A stretch of DNA of 64,000 nt, taken from NCBI RefSeq assembly GCF_003245365.1, contig NZ_NBIU01000001.1:115592-179591 (forward strand). Reading direction: 5' to 3'. The notes below the pieces were generated by a model. The model was not told the origin of the DNA and made no database searches. It saw nothing but the letters and a program-made list of their open reading frames with translations. Each line of letters opens with the position of its first letter. Position 1 is the stretch's first letter. Source of the DNA: Helicobacter valdiviensis. GTDB taxonomy: Bacteria > Campylobacterota > Campylobacteria > Campylobacterales > Helicobacteraceae. The translations under genes and the position numbers were made by a program. Positions 27,884-37,236 of the stretch are shown here, piece after piece.

Positions 27884-29215
27884 TTAAGTCTTAATATCTA
27901 TGCTTTTACTTTCAGAACTATTTAACCCTATTTGAGAAAGAATTTTATTAAATTCTCCTATATCTCCCTTAAACTTCATACCAAAAAGAATTTCCAATTC
28001 ATCGCTTTTGCCAAATTTAGTTTCTAGTAGTTTTCTTAAAAGCTCATTTCTTGTATTATCATCTTTGTAGGTTTCGCTTTTACTTTCTGCTTGTATAGGC
28101 TTAAATGGCTTTTCTTTGTCTTCTTCTAAAGTTTCTTTATTATTTGTGCTTTTTGCAGGATTATTATAATCTATCCCTTTTGCTTTTTCTGCCTCTTTTA
28201 ATTTTTCTACAAACTCATCGTGCCTTTGCTTAAAATCAAGATATTTGGTTTTAAATTTTTCTAGGCTCATATTAGAGTTAATCATTTCTTGATATTCTTT
28301 GTCTAAATCCATTGCAAGTCTTGAAAGTTCAGCATTTCCTATATTATCACTTCTTCTAATAAAAAGTTTCATAGATAATCGCTCTTCAAATGGGTTCCAC
28401 TCATTAGGATTGCTTGAAGATAAAAAAGCACTTTGAACTTTATTGGTATTCATAAAATTTTGAAAAGCTTCACGCTCATCATTGCTAATATTTTTATCGG
28501 TTGTAATTTTTCCAAATAATCTCGTATCGCCCTCTAAAAGTAATAAAGTTGCTCCATAAAGCCCTGAATTTAAAAGAGCCATTAAAACTCCACCTTTATC
28601 TACGCTACCATCTTTATTGATGTAAGCATTTTTATTTAATCTTACATCACCATTACTATGACTAAAAATATTGTCAATACCGATTTTATCAAAGCCAACA
28701 TTTGAAAAAGTATTAAAAGTTAAATTAATTCTATCTTGAGTTAAATCTATTTTTTCATACTCATCTTTTGTGAAAGTTTTAGCAACATTAAGATTTTTAT
28801 CTAAAACAAAAGCATAAGGTATATTTGTTAATTCTTCTTCAGAAAGACTAGCATTTGAAGTTGTCGGCATAATTTGAGAAAGCACTTTATAAGCATTTCC
28901 TATTGTTTTTGCAATATCTATTGAAGTGTGAGTTGCATAAAAATATCTATCTCCTGTCTCCCATTCTACAAAGCTTTGCATATCCTTAGCATAAATCTTA
29001 TAATCTTTTGGAATACCTGCTTTCTCATTAAAATCACTTGTGAAAAATCCATCTTTATCTACTCCATAGCCTAAGACTTTATTTACTGCTTGTGATTTAT
29101 CGCTTACAAGGTTTGAAGTTTCATTGATAGCATTAGATGATTTTGTATTTGGAGTATTATTGCTAAAAGTATTTGTATAATTGTAGCTCGAATAAGAATT
29201 TATAGCATTAATCAT
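27884..29215 (-). CDS. Probable flagellum-dependent secreted protein (Cj0814-like)
   Basis: A 443-residue protein without signal peptide. The block VLGYGVDKDGFFTSDFNEKA, followed by GIPKDYKIYAKDMQSF, recalls the Campylobacter Cj0814-type family of proteins exported through the flagellar system; this is from memory and not checked. The Ser/Asn-rich, disordered N-terminus (INSYSSYNYTNTFSNN) fits export by a flagellar type III apparatus. The C-terminal half is charged and helical. ATG 29215 is chosen because AAGGTGG lies 5 nt upstream; the GTG at 29224 is part of that site. A 13-bp inverted repeat buries the ribosome binding site, and a GCCGATTT box lies upstream. Confidence 0.6.
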   Translation of the reverse strand: MINAINSYSSYNYTNTFSNNTPNTKSSNAINETSNLVSDKSQAVNKVLGYGVDKDGFFTSDFNEKAGIPKDYKIYAKDMQSFVEWETGDRYFYATHTSIDIAKTIGNAYKVLSQIMPTTSNASLSEEELTNIPYAFVLDKNLNVAKTFTKDEYEKIDLTQDRINLTFNTFSNVGFDKIGIDNIFSHSNGDVRLNKNAYINKDGSVDKGGVLMALLNSGLYGATLLLLEGDTRLFGKITTDKNISNDEREAFQNFMNTNKVQSAFLSSSNPNEWNPFEERLSMKLFIRRSDNIGNAELSRLAMDLDKEYQEMINSNMSLEKFKTKYLDFKQRHDEFVEKLKEAEKAKGIDYNNPAKSTNNKETLEEDKEKPFKPIQAESKSETYKDDNTRNELLRKLLETKFGKSDELEILFGMKFKGDIGEFNKILSQIGLNSSESKSIDIKT

Positions 29216-29223
29216 CTTTACCA

Positions 29224-29251
29224 CCTTATAAATAAAACTTTATTTATAAGG
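29224..29251 (-). promoter_or_regulatory. Inverted repeat sequestering the Shine-Dalgarno
   Basis: A perfect 13-bp inverted repeat, CCTTATAAATAAA / TTTATTTATAAGG with only 2 nt between arms, lies 9 nt before the ATG at 29215. In the mRNA the 3' arm ends in the AAGG of the ribosome binding site. The stem is all A-U except its two terminal G-C pairs. It could act as a translation switch in RNA, or as an operator in DNA. Confidence 0.55.
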
Positions 29252-29252
29252 T

Positions 29253-29274
29253 AAATCGGCAAAAATGATTTTTA
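29253..29274 (-). promoter_or_regulatory. Possible sigma-28 promoter
   Basis: On the minus strand GCCGATTT resembles the FliA -10 (GCCGATAA). TAAA occurs 12 nt before CGAT, shorter than the usual spacing, so the -35 match is doubtful. Confidence 0.3.
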
Positions 29275-29303
29275 TTGAATAAAAATTTATATTATTTTTA
29301 TTA

Positions 29304-31145
29304 TCAATCTTCAATATAGTTTTTAAGCTTTCTACCTACCTTTGGATGTTTTAGTTTTTTAATAGCACTAGATTCAATTTGTCTTACACGCTCTCTTGTT
29401 ACATTAAGCTCTTTTCCAATCTCTTCTAAAGTTCTATCTGATTCATCTTCCAAGAGCCCAAAACGCATTCTAATAACTGCTTTTTCCCTTTCATTAAGCT
29501 GATCTAACACATCATCAATTTGACTTTTTAAATCCTCTTTTAAAATGTGCTCCATAGGGCCTACAGAAGCCTTATCTTCTACAAAATCTCCAAATTTTCC
29601 ATCTTCTCCACTTCCAATAGGAGCTTCAAGACTGATAGGCTCTTTTGTGATTTTAATTACATTTTTTACTTTATCTACGGGCAATCCTACTTCTTCAGCA
29701 ATCTTTTCAATATCAGGCTCTTTACCTTCTTCTTGTAAAAATTTACGCATAATTTTATTAATACGATTAATGGTTTCAATCATATGGATAGGGATTCTAA
29801 TTGTTCTTGCTTGATCAGCAATTGCCCTTGAGATAGCTTGTCTAATCCACCAAGTTGCATAAGTTGAAAATTTATAACCTTTTTTGTATTCAAACTTATC
29901 CACTGCTTTCATAAGTCCTATATTTCCCTCTTGGATTAAATCTAAAAAAGGTAATCCACGGTTCGTATAACGCTTGGCAATACTTACAACAAGTCTTAAA
30001 TTGGATTTTGCCATTTTGGTTTTTGCTTTATCAGCAATATCTTTACCGCGCTTAATTTGCTCTAAAATCTGCTTGAGCTTTTCAGGCTCTAAATCAAAGC
30101 TTTCTTCACTTGCAATTTTAGTTTGGAATAACTTTTTAATCTCCATATAAGTAGAAACCATAGTGGCTTCAGGAACGGCTGCTGTAATATCTGCCTTACT
30201 CATTTCTGTAATATTCGCTAAAATCTTTTTATGATTTTCTAATAAAATATCATTAAATAAAGGCAGGCGGTATTCTAAACGCTTAAGCTCTTTATCAAAA
30301 CCTTCATCGCTTTTTATTGTGTTTTCCATAGCTTTTACAAGTTCATTAATAAGCTTGCTTGTAGGACCTAAATCTAAAAGCTTTTCTTTTAAAAATTGCT
30401 TTTTATGTGCTAAAGTTAAAAGATAAAGCATATCTTCACTTTCTTCACCTTTTTCTTGCTCCCAAGTCTTTAACCAATCTTTTTTAGCTTTTTCCAATGC
30501 TTTAAAACTTACTAAAACCTTATCTACACGCTTTTGATCTTTTTTGCTAATTGTTTTTTTACTTTCTTCATCCCCCTCTTCTTCATCTAGCTCTTCTTCA
30601 ACTTCTTCATCTCCCTCTTCTTCATCATCAAAGCTTTTAAAGAGTTCTTTAACGCGTCTTTCACGATTAATAAGAGCTTCTTTATAATCTAGGATAAAAT
30701 CTATCAAGTAAGGCACAGAGCAAATTGCATCCAAAATGATATTTTCTCCAAGTTCAATATTCTTGCTAAGCTCCACTTCATCTTCACGCGTAAGTAGAGG
30801 AATTTGTCCCATTTCACGCAAATACATTCTAACAGGGCTATCACTTCTACTCCATTCTAATAGCTCACGCTCTTTCATAAAATCAAATTCATCTTCTAAT
30901 TCTTCATCTAAAAGGCGTTTTTTTTCTTCTTTGATTTTTTTTGCTTCTGCTTGATTTAAAAGCTTTGCTACTTGTGAAGCTGACATTAATTGCTTGTTGT
31001 ATTTTTTTGCAAGTTCGCTAACTTTTTTAGCTTGTGCTGCTGTGGGTAATTTAACTAAAATTTGCGCAATCTTCTCATAAGAAACATAACTTTGTGATTC
31101 TAAAAACAATTCTTCAAGCTGTTGGTTTATATTTTTTGCAGACAT
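29304..31145 (-). CDS. rpoD: RNA polymerase sigma-70 factor RpoD
   Basis: Primary sigma factor, 613 residues. It has an acidic stretch ([19 protein letters not shown]) near residue 185 in the non-conserved region. Region 2 includes [19 protein letters not shown] and [17 protein letters not shown]. Region 3 follows, and region 4 has [21 protein letters not shown] for -35 recognition. [18 protein letters not shown] marks region 1.2. No alternative start is needed: TTGGAG lies 8 nt upstream of the ATG. It is preceded by its own promoter and a leader hairpin. Confidence 0.97.
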   Translation of the reverse strand: MSAKNINQQLEELFLESQSYVSYEKIAQILVKLPTAAQAKKVSELAKKYNKQLMSASQVAKLLNQAEAKKIKEEKKRLLDEELEDEFDFMKERELLEWSRSDSPVRMYLREMGQIPLLTREDEVELSKNIELGENIILDAICSVPYLIDFILDYKEALINRERRVKELFKSFDDEEEGDEEVEEELDEEEGDEESKKTISKKDQKRVDKVLVSFKALEKAKKDWLKTWEQEKGEESEDMLYLLTLAHKKQFLKEKLLDLGPTSKLINELVKAMENTIKSDEGFDKELKRLEYRLPLFNDILLENHKKILANITEMSKADITAAVPEATMVSTYMEIKKLFQTKIASEESFDLEPEKLKQILEQIKRGKDIADKAKTKMAKSNLRLVVSIAKRYTNRGLPFLDLIQEGNIGLMKAVDKFEYKKGYKFSTYATWWIRQAISRAIADQARTIRIPIHMIETINRINKIMRKFLQEEGKEPDIEKIAEEVGLPVDKVKNVIKITKEPISLEAPIGSGEDGKFGDFVEDKASVGPMEHILKEDLKSQIDDVLDQLNEREKAVIRMRFGLLEDESDRTLEEIGKELNVTRERVRQIESSAIKKLKHPKVGRKLKNYIED

Positions 31146-31168
31146 TAAATAACTCCAAGAGGTTTTTT

Positions 31169-31206
31169 GCGGTTTTAATAAAGTTCAATAAAACCGCTAA
31201 TTATAC
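31169..31206 (-). promoter_or_regulatory. rpoD promoter and leader hairpin
   Basis: TATAAT on the minus strand (31206-31201) is followed at the expected transcript start by a perfect 9-bp stem GCGGTTTTA / TAAAACCGC (31197-31169), so the rpoD mRNA would begin with a hairpin. It is not a terminator because A-rich sequence follows it on the minus strand. Protection of the 5' end is a plausible role. Confidence 0.5.
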
Positions 31207-31237
31207 TAAAAATAGATTAATTTAAACTAAATAAAAT

Positions 31238-32014
31238 CTATCTAAATTTCCAACATTCTTTTAATAAATCCAATTGCTTTTTATCAATTTCTGCGATTAA
31301 TAATTCTTCTCTATCCCCAAGGCAATCCATAACTTCCCCAGCAGGATTTACCAATAAAGAATCTCCATAGAAATTCCAAGTTGTTTTGTTCTCCACATCT
31401 TCATATTGCCCTATGCGGTTAGCTCTTAAAATATAACAACTATTTAAAAAAGCGCGCATTTTAATAATACTTCTCCAACGCAAAGAGGAATCAAAAGTAG
31501 AAGCACTAGGAAGCAATACACAATCTATTTGATTTTGTTTAAATTTTAGCCAAAATTCATCAAAATGCAATTCATAGCCAAAAAGAACACTAAACTTAAG
31601 ATTTCCCACTTTAAAAACAGGAGGCATTTTAATATTTTTAGGCAAAGTGTTGTCAAAAAAACCTGCTTCATTCCAATGCTCATAAGGCATTAATCTCTGT
31701 GAGCGATAAAAAAGTGCTTTGCCTTTATTGATAATTGCCATACTTTTATAAATTTTATTTCCTACCCCTTCAATCATAGGTGCTACAAGTGTCATAGGAA
31801 ATTTACAAGAAAGTTCTAAAAGCATAGTATGTTGTGATTTTATCTCATTTAAAAACTTTTTTTTATCTTTGTTTTCAATATTTTTAAAAAAGTCCCCCAA
31901 AAGATACTCTCCCAATACTACAACCTTTACCTTTTGATCATAAGCTGCTTTTAAATAAGCATTAAGTTCGCTTTGTGTTTTGTTTTCTCCTAGCTGTAAT
32001 GCTCCTACTTTCAC
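31238..32014 (-). CDS. Nitrilase-fold protein lacking catalytic Cys and Lys
   Basis: A 258-residue protein of the carbon-nitrogen hydrolase superfamily: MKVGALQLGENKTQ at the start, GEYLLGDFF with the catalytic Glu position, NPAGEVMDCLG near the end. At the nucleophile site, where the family has ICYD, it reads LFGYELHF, so Cys is replaced by Gly. At the lysine site, where YRKxHL is usual, it reads YRSQRL. Two of three catalytic residues are thus absent and it may be a pseudoenzyme with a binding or structural role. It follows xseB without a gap and ends the pflA-xseB operon. Confidence 0.8.
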   Translation of the reverse strand: MKVGALQLGENKTQSELNAYLKAAYDQKVKVVVLGEYLLGDFFKNIENKDKKKFLNEIKSQHTMLLELSCKFPMTLVAPMIEGVGNKIYKSMAIINKGKALFYRSQRLMPYEHWNEAGFFDNTLPKNIKMPPVFKVGNLKFSVLFGYELHFDEFWLKFKQNQIDCVLLPSASTFDSSLRWRSIIKMRAFLNSCYILRANRIGQYEDVENKTTWNFYGDSLLVNPAGEVMDCLGDREELLIAEIDKKQLDLLKECWKFR

Positions 32015-32224
32015 CTATTCCTCCTCTAGTTGCTTTGTGATTTCTACACATTCTAATTTAGCATTTTCAAGCATTATTTGATTTTCTTTTAATAGCATTT
32101 TGCTTTTTTTATAAATCTCTAGGCTTTTTTCTAAAGTTATATTTTCATCCTCTAAATTCTCCAAAAAGCCTTTTAGCTTTTCTATATTGCTTTCAAAGTT
32201 CTTAATATCGGCTTTATTTTCCAA
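32015..32224 (-). CDS. xseB: Exodeoxyribonuclease VII small subunit
   Basis: Small helical subunit (69 residues) of the nuclease that degrades single-stranded DNA. The conserved block is FESNIEKLKGFLENLEDENI, then TLEKSLEIYKKSKMLL, with the invariant glycine-poor coiled-coil pattern of XseB. It lies 15 nt after the PflA-like gene and abuts the nitrilase-fold gene. The large subunit, xseA, is about 18 kb away at 49854, so the complex is encoded at two sites in this window. Confidence 0.88.
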   Translation of the reverse strand: MENKADIKNFESNIEKLKGFLENLEDENITLEKSLEIYKKSKMLLKENQIMLENAKLECVEITKQLEEE

Positions 32225-32239
32225 AACTTTATCCTTATT

Positions 32240-34600
32240 TTAATTTGTTTCTCCTAAAAGCTTTAAGGCATCTACACATAGATTTTTCCAAGGAGTTTGT
32301 GTTTGTATTTTAGCACATTCTTTATAAGATTTTATTGCTTCATCTTTTTGGTTAAGTTTGTGGGACAAATACCCTTCTAAATATAAAACTTGTGCTTTTT
32401 CTCCATCGTTATTGATGTGACTTTGAGCCTCTTTGGCTATCTTTAAGGCTTCATTAAATTTTGCCTCTTTGATATAACTTTCAATAAGGCTAAATTCAGC
32501 CCAAGGGGAATATTCATATTTTTGATGCTGTTTTTGTGCTTCAAGAAGCTTGTTAGCATAAATTTGCACTGCAATATCATCTTTTTTGTTATTCATTATT
32601 TTTAAAACCCTATAATAGATTTCTATCATCTGCTCTTTGCCTTCTAGCTCCTTTTCTATGCGAGGTAAAAGCTCCATCGCTTCTTCATTTCTATTAAGAT
32701 TATTAAGAGAATTAAAAAGCACAAAAGCTGCTAAAGGATTAACACCGCTAAAGGCCAAAGCATCACGCGAAGCAAGGGCGGCTTTTTGATAGTTTTGCAT
32801 AGCATATTCAGCACTACCTAATCTATAAAGCCATTGAGCTTTTTGCTGTGGAATTTTAGTTTTTTGGGATTGGATAAATGCTAGATTTTGCGCACTTTTA
32901 TATTGCAAAGCTTCCATAAGACAATCAAAAAGCCCTAAATTTTCTTCATGATTTAAAGGAGAGCTTTCATAAATGGTATTGCCATAATAAGCTACCTTTT
33001 TACACTCTTTTTCTTTAAGGGAACTTTTTATGAGCTCTGCACTAGAATTAATTAAAGCTGTATTATTCCCTTCTAAAGAATTTTTTAATCCAAATACTTT
33101 ATCATATTCTTTTAACTCATAGAGAGTTTGTGCTTTTTTCTCTAAAGCAAGCTTAGCTTCGTTTTGGTTTTTATAATGTTCTAAGATATATTCATAATGC
33201 TCCAACTTTTTTGTTGTATTGCCCTCATCATAAGCCAAAAGCAATCTATCGTCTAGGGTTTTAATTTCTTTTGCTTCTTCATCTTTTTGAAATTCTTCTA
33301 AAAAACGCGTATAGTATTCGTGAGCTTTTTTAAGATTTCCTATTTTGTCATACCACAACCCTACATCTCTTAAAAGATCTTTGTAAAATGGAATTTGATC
33401 ATTAGCATTCAACAAAAGCAATTCTGCAATTTTAGCTGGAACTTCATAAATGCCACTTTCTTCCCATTGTTTTAAAAGATTGTAAGTTTTTTGCATATTT
33501 CTTAAAAAGAATGTAGGATTAGCTTCTAAGATTGTATTTAAATTGCTTTGTGCTTCTTTTGCATTTTTTTCTTTTCTGTAAAATTCAGCCAAAAGCAACG
33601 CTGCCTTACTTGCCGTTTCCAAATCATTAGCCTTATTTAAAACCTCATTATAAAGCACAGGAACATTATGCCTCTCCCCTCTTTTATAAAGATTTTCAGC
33701 ATAGTCTAATTTTGCTAAAAGTGCAAATTTGTCATTTCCATATTCATTAAAAAGGCGATTATAATAGTATTTTGCTTCTTCAAAAAAATTCATTTTAGCA
33801 TAAGTTTTTGCCATAATTTGCAAAATTTCTGCCACATGAATATCGGTAGGATATGCAGCAAGCCAAGCCTTGGCTAACTCAATAATGTCTTCATAATCTT
33901 CCTCATTTTCTCTTCCATCTAAACTATGTATTTTATAATAAATCACATCGCGTTTAAAAATTGTATCTGGATAAAGCCCTAACATTTCATCAATACTTGA
34001 GAGTGCTTCATTATAAGCATGTCTTTGAACAAAGGACTGGATACGCAAAAAATGATCTTTATCCAATCCTACATCATTACTCATAGGGTGTAAGCGATAG
34101 TCTAAAATTCCTATATTAGGTTTTGAAGTGATTCTAAAATTAAGCGGAAAATTAATCCCTTCATTGTGAGGATTGGTTTTGATAAAAGGTAAAGAATCTG
34201 CATAGCCTAAAACTTGCCATTTTCTTGATTTTTCATTTCTTTCTTTTGGTATAAAACCGTCTTTGGCTAAGTTAAATTCTTGATTAAAAAGCTTTATCTT
34301 TTTTTTAGGTTTAATGTGTAAATTTAGTTTTTTATCTACTATTTGAGGTTTGATAGTAAAAAAAAGTGTTTCACTCTCTTCAAATCGTGAAAGCAATCCC
34401 GTATCAAATTCACAAATAATCTCCTCTACTTCGCTGTAGCGATTTAAAACTTCTTTACATAAAAATGGTTTTTCATCTTTTAGATTTAAAACAGCAAAAT
34501 TATTGCCTTCTTCTCTACCGCTATTAATATAAAATTCTAAAGCATTAGTAAAACTAGCAAGTCCAAAACAAAGGAGCAATATTTTCTTTTTCATTCCCAT
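32240..34600 (-). CDS. pflA: PflA-like flagellar motor TPR protein
   Basis: A 786-residue exported protein. A signal peptide covers about residues 3-20 (KKKILLLCFGLASFTNA). A beta-rich N-terminal part follows (to ~190), then a long TPR solenoid with repeats such as AEILQIMAKTYAKMNFFEEA and LWYDKIGNLKKAHEYYTRFL. Size and layout match PflA of Campylobacter and Helicobacter (about 788 residues), a periplasmic scaffold needed for the torque-generating motor ring. The name rests on this overall match, not on an alignment. ATG at 34594 is an equally possible start. Two small genes follow in the same operon. Confidence 0.72.
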   Translation of the reverse strand: MGMKKKILLLCFGLASFTNALEFYINSGREEGNNFAVLNLKDEKPFLCKEVLNRYSEVEEIICEFDTGLLSRFEESETLFFTIKPQIVDKKLNLHIKPKKKIKLFNQEFNLAKDGFIPKERNEKSRKWQVLGYADSLPFIKTNPHNEGINFPLNFRITSKPNIGILDYRLHPMSNDVGLDKDHFLRIQSFVQRHAYNEALSSIDEMLGLYPDTIFKRDVIYYKIHSLDGRENEEDYEDIIELAKAWLAAYPTDIHVAEILQIMAKTYAKMNFFEEAKYYYNRLFNEYGNDKFALLAKLDYAENLYKRGERHNVPVLYNEVLNKANDLETASKAALLLAEFYRKEKNAKEAQSNLNTILEANPTFFLRNMQKTYNLLKQWEESGIYEVPAKIAELLLLNANDQIPFYKDLLRDVGLWYDKIGNLKKAHEYYTRFLEEFQKDEEAKEIKTLDDRLLLAYDEGNTTKKLEHYEYILEHYKNQNEAKLALEKKAQTLYELKEYDKVFGLKNSLEGNNTALINSSAELIKSSLKEKECKKVAYYGNTIYESSPLNHEENLGLFDCLMEALQYKSAQNLAFIQSQKTKIPQQKAQWLYRLGSAEYAMQNYQKAALASRDALAFSGVNPLAAFVLFNSLNNLNRNEEAMELLPRIEKELEGKEQMIEIYYRVLKIMNNKKDDIAVQIYANKLLEAQKQHQKYEYSPWAEFSLIESYIKEAKFNEALKIAKEAQSHINNDGEKAQVLYLEGYLSHKLNQKDEAIKSYKECAKIQTQTPWKNLCVDALKLLGETN

Positions 34601-34657
34601 CCATACAATAAATTTATTAATAATTATACTTAGTTTGCTTTAAAAATTATATCAATT

Positions 34658-35785
34658 TTATCCATCTTTTGGCAAAAAATTAAAATGCGTAATTTCAGCT
34701 CTTGCTAAAATTCTCATAGGAGGCCCCCAATAACCTGTCCCCCTATTTACATAAATTTGCGTATTTTTAGAATGCTGGTATAATCCTTGCAAATAAGGCT
34801 GATCAAGTGTTACTAAAAACCTAAAAGGGAAAATTTGTCCCCCATGTGTATGTCCACTAAGCACCATGCTAATTCCATCTTCTTCTTTGATTTCTTTAAT
34901 AAATTTTGGTTGGTGTGCTAAAAGAAAAGTGGGTAAATTTTTATCTTGTGTGCTTAAAGCTTCTTTTAAATTAGGCTCCAATGCACCAATCTTTCTTCCA
35001 AAGAGATCATAAACACCTACCAAATTAAAAAGTTTTTCTCCATTTTTGTAGATTATTATATTTTCATTCTCTAACACTCTTATTCCAAGGCTTTTTAAAG
35101 CTTTAAGTAATTCCCCTATTCCATGGAAATATTCATGGTTACCTGTAATATAATATACCCCAAGGGGTGCTTTAAGTTTTGAGAGCTCCTTTAAAGCTTC
35201 GCTAACTTCAGAAATTTTAGTATCAATAATATCTCCTGTTAGGAAAATGATATCTGCTTTTAATGCATTACTTTGCTCTACAATACCTCTTACCACATTT
35301 TGTTCTATCAAACCTCCAATGTGTAAATCACTAATCTGCACCGCACTAAAAGGCATTTTAAGCTTCTCAATCTTAGGAGATATTTTTGTAATTTCTGGTT
35401 TTAATTTTCCTTCTATAATTCCCCACCCCAAATATCCACTTGCAAAAATACCACTAAAAACATTTAAAACTTGCTTTAAAAAATGTCTTTTTTGATGGCT
35501 AAAAACCAACATTAAATTTAAAACTTGATAAACAACACTTACAACAAAAAGAACAAAAGCTACCCCTATAGATAAAGACATAAAAAAGTATAAAACAGGT
35601 GACATACTTAAATAATAACGCCCTAAAAAATATCCCAAAATTCCACAATAATTAATAATTAAAAAATACTTTAAGATTTTTAGAGGAATTTTAGGTTTTA
35701 CCATAGGCTTAAAAAACAAAAAATAAATCCAAAGATGTGCTAATAAAAATACAAATATCGCAATAAAAGGAAATAAATTTTTCAT
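34658..35785 (-). CDS. Membrane-bound metallophosphoesterase
   Basis: A 375-residue protein of the YkoQ/YaeI-like calcineurin phosphoesterase type. The first ~130 residues hold four or five membrane segments. The catalytic domain then shows the full metal-site series: VQISDLHIGGL, LTGDIIDT, TGNHEYFHG and SGHTHGGQIFPF. I prefer ATG 35785, with GGAAGACAAAA upstream. The frame from 35830 adds MSKLFYYIPKEWKTK and would begin inside a likely -10 (TATGCTAAAAT). Substrate unknown; relatives act on lipid-linked phosphates such as UDP-diacylglucosamine. Confidence 0.82.
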   Translation of the reverse strand: MKNLFPFIAIFVFLLAHLWIYFLFFKPMVKPKIPLKILKYFLIINYCGILGYFLGRYYLSMSPVLYFFMSLSIGVAFVLFVVSVVYQVLNLMLVFSHQKRHFLKQVLNVFSGIFASGYLGWGIIEGKLKPEITKISPKIEKLKMPFSAVQISDLHIGGLIEQNVVRGIVEQSNALKADIIFLTGDIIDTKISEVSEALKELSKLKAPLGVYYITGNHEYFHGIGELLKALKSLGIRVLENENIIIYKNGEKLFNLVGVYDLFGRKIGALEPNLKEALSTQDKNLPTFLLAHQPKFIKEIKEEDGISMVLSGHTHGGQIFPFRFLVTLDQPYLQGLYQHSKNTQIYVNRGTGYWGPPMRILARAEITHFNFLPKDG

Positions 35786-35847
35786 TTTTGTCTTCCACTC
35801 TTTTGGTATATAATAAAAAAGTTTGCTCATTTTAGCATATTTTCTGT

Positions 35848-35853
35848 TATAAT
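35848..35853 (+). promoter_or_regulatory. -10 box of azlCD promoter
   Basis: Perfect TATAAT preceded by CTGT, 33 nt before the azlC ATG, in the divergent gap with the phosphoesterase gene. Confidence 0.55.
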
Positions 35854-35885
35854 TCCTGCTTTTATTGGAATTTCTAAGGATTTAA

Positions 35886-36569
35886 ATGTTCTTTAAAAGC
35901 TTTTTGCAAACATTACCAGTGTGTATGGGTTATTTATCTTTAGGGGCTACCTTTGGGATATTATTCGCCACAGATCTTAACTTATCTTGGTTTTATGCAC
36001 TTTTAATGGCATTGTTTGTTTATGCAGGTGCTGGGCAGTTATTGCTTGTTTCACTCATTGCTTTAAAGGCAGGTTTTATCCAAATTGCTATTGCATCTTT
36101 TTTCTTAAATATCCGACATATTTTTTACTCACTTTCCATTTTAGAGACCATAAAATCCTTTGGTTTAAGCAAATATTATATTCTATTTGGATTAACCGAT
36201 GAAACTTTTGCCATTTTAAAAACTCACAAAGATGCACATAATTTAAACCAAAAAGAATTAGAAAAATCTTACTTCTATATTACAATTTTTAACCATTTTT
36301 ATTGGGTTATAGGTTGTATGCTGGGAGTATTTATAGGTAAAAATCTTAGTTTTAAACCACAAGGTATAGAATTTACACTTACAGCCCTTTTTAGTGTTTT
36401 AACTCTTTCATTGCTCTACCAGCAAAAAAGCAAAATTCCTTTCTATGCAGGAATTTTTATAGGCATTTTTGGGCTTTTATTTTTCCCTAGCAAATATTTT
36501 TTAATTCTTTCTCTTTTAGCAGGAATTATCTTTTTACTTTTGGCTAAAAGGTGGATTAAATATGAATAA
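35886..36569 (+). CDS. azlC: AzlC-family branched-chain amino-acid exporter, large subunit
   Basis: Inner-membrane protein of 227 residues with about five to six hydrophobic segments. The AzlC hallmark LPVCMGYLSLGATFGILFA is at the N-terminus, and ASFFLNIRHIFYSLSI near residues 70-85. With AzlD it exports branched-chain amino acids or analogues in relatives. AAGGATTTAA precedes the ATG. The 3' end overlaps azlD by 8 nt. Confidence 0.9.
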   Translation: MFFKSFLQTLPVCMGYLSLGATFGILFATDLNLSWFYALLMALFVYAGAGQLLLVSLIALKAGFIQIAIASFFLNIRHIFYSLSILETIKSFGLSKYYILFGLTDETFAILKTHKDAHNLNQKELEKSYFYITIFNHFYWVIGCMLGVFIGKNLSFKPQGIEFTLTALFSVLTLSLLYQQKSKIPFYAGIFIGIFGLLFFPSKYFLILSLLAGIIFLLLAKRWIKYE

Positions 36570-36885
36570 TGAAACTTTTTATGTAATTGCAGCAATTATT
36601 GCTGCTTCTTTAGGGACAGCACTTACAAGGTTTTTACCTTTTTTAGTGTTTAAAAAACACTCCTCAAGCTCTTACTTAAAATATCTACAAAATACCATGC
36701 CACTTTTAATAATGACGCTCTTAGTCTTTTATTCACTAAGCGAAGTAAAATGGCAAGAAACTTATGGCATTTATGAAATTTTAGGAATTTTATGTGCAAG
36801 CTTATGTTTTTTATGGTTTAAAAATGCTGTTTTAAGTATATTTGCAGGAATTATTTTTTATATGATAATCATTAGATTTTTTTAA
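36562..36885 (+). CDS. azlD: AzlD-family exporter small subunit
   Basis: A 107-residue, very hydrophobic protein with about four membrane segments. AALTRFLPF-like GTALTRFLPFLVF near residue 20 and YLQNTMPLLIMTLLVFYSL are typical of AzlD. It begins within the end of azlC, so the two subunits are co-translated and expected to form one export complex. Confidence 0.88.
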   Translation: MNNETFYVIAAIIAASLGTALTRFLPFLVFKKHSSSSYLKYLQNTMPLLIMTLLVFYSLSEVKWQETYGIYEILGILCASLCFLWFKNAVLSIFAGIIFYMIIIRFF

Positions 36886-36894
36886 GGAGTAAAA

Positions 36895-37236
36895 ATGATA
36901 AAAATATATGGCATTAAAAATTGTGGTAGCGTAAAAAAGGCATTAGATTTTTTAAATTCCCATGCATTAAAATATGAATTCATTGATTTTAAAAAGACTC
37001 CACCTAGTTATGAACTTTTAAACACTTGGCTACAAAACACAAGCATAGAATTGCTTTTTAACAAAAAGGGCACAACTTATAAAAAATTAAATCTAAAAGA
37101 ACTTTCTTTAGATGATGAAGCTATTAAAGAATATTTAATCAAAGAACCTATGCTTATTAAACGCCCTGTGATTAAGTATCCAAATGGAGTTTTAGTAGGT
37201 TTTGATGAAGAAATATACAAAAAGAAACTTTTATGA
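36895..37236 (+). CDS. ArsC/Spx-family protein (YffB-like)
   Basis: Small thioredoxin-fold protein of 113 residues. The N-terminus IKIYGIKNCGSVKKALDFLN carries a single Cys at position 10. FIDFKKTPPS, LLFNKKGTTYKKL and MLIKRPVI follow the ArsC-family order. The lone N-terminal Cys and missing CX2C or second Cys indicate the YffB type, whose role is unclear (a glutathione-dependent reductase has been proposed), rather than arsenate reductase or true Spx. AAGGAG lies upstream. The stop overlaps the start of the next gene by 4 nt. Confidence 0.8.
   Translation: MIKIYGIKNCGSVKKALDFLNSHALKYEFIDFKKTPPSYELLNTWLQNTSIELLFNKKGTTYKKLNLKELSLDDEAIKEYLIKEPMLIKRPVIKYPNGVLVGFDEEIYKKKLL

Noticed and set aside
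29545..29814. ORFs antisense to rpoD and other core genes
   Set aside because: Shadow frames of well-supported genes, without start signals or recognisable domains.
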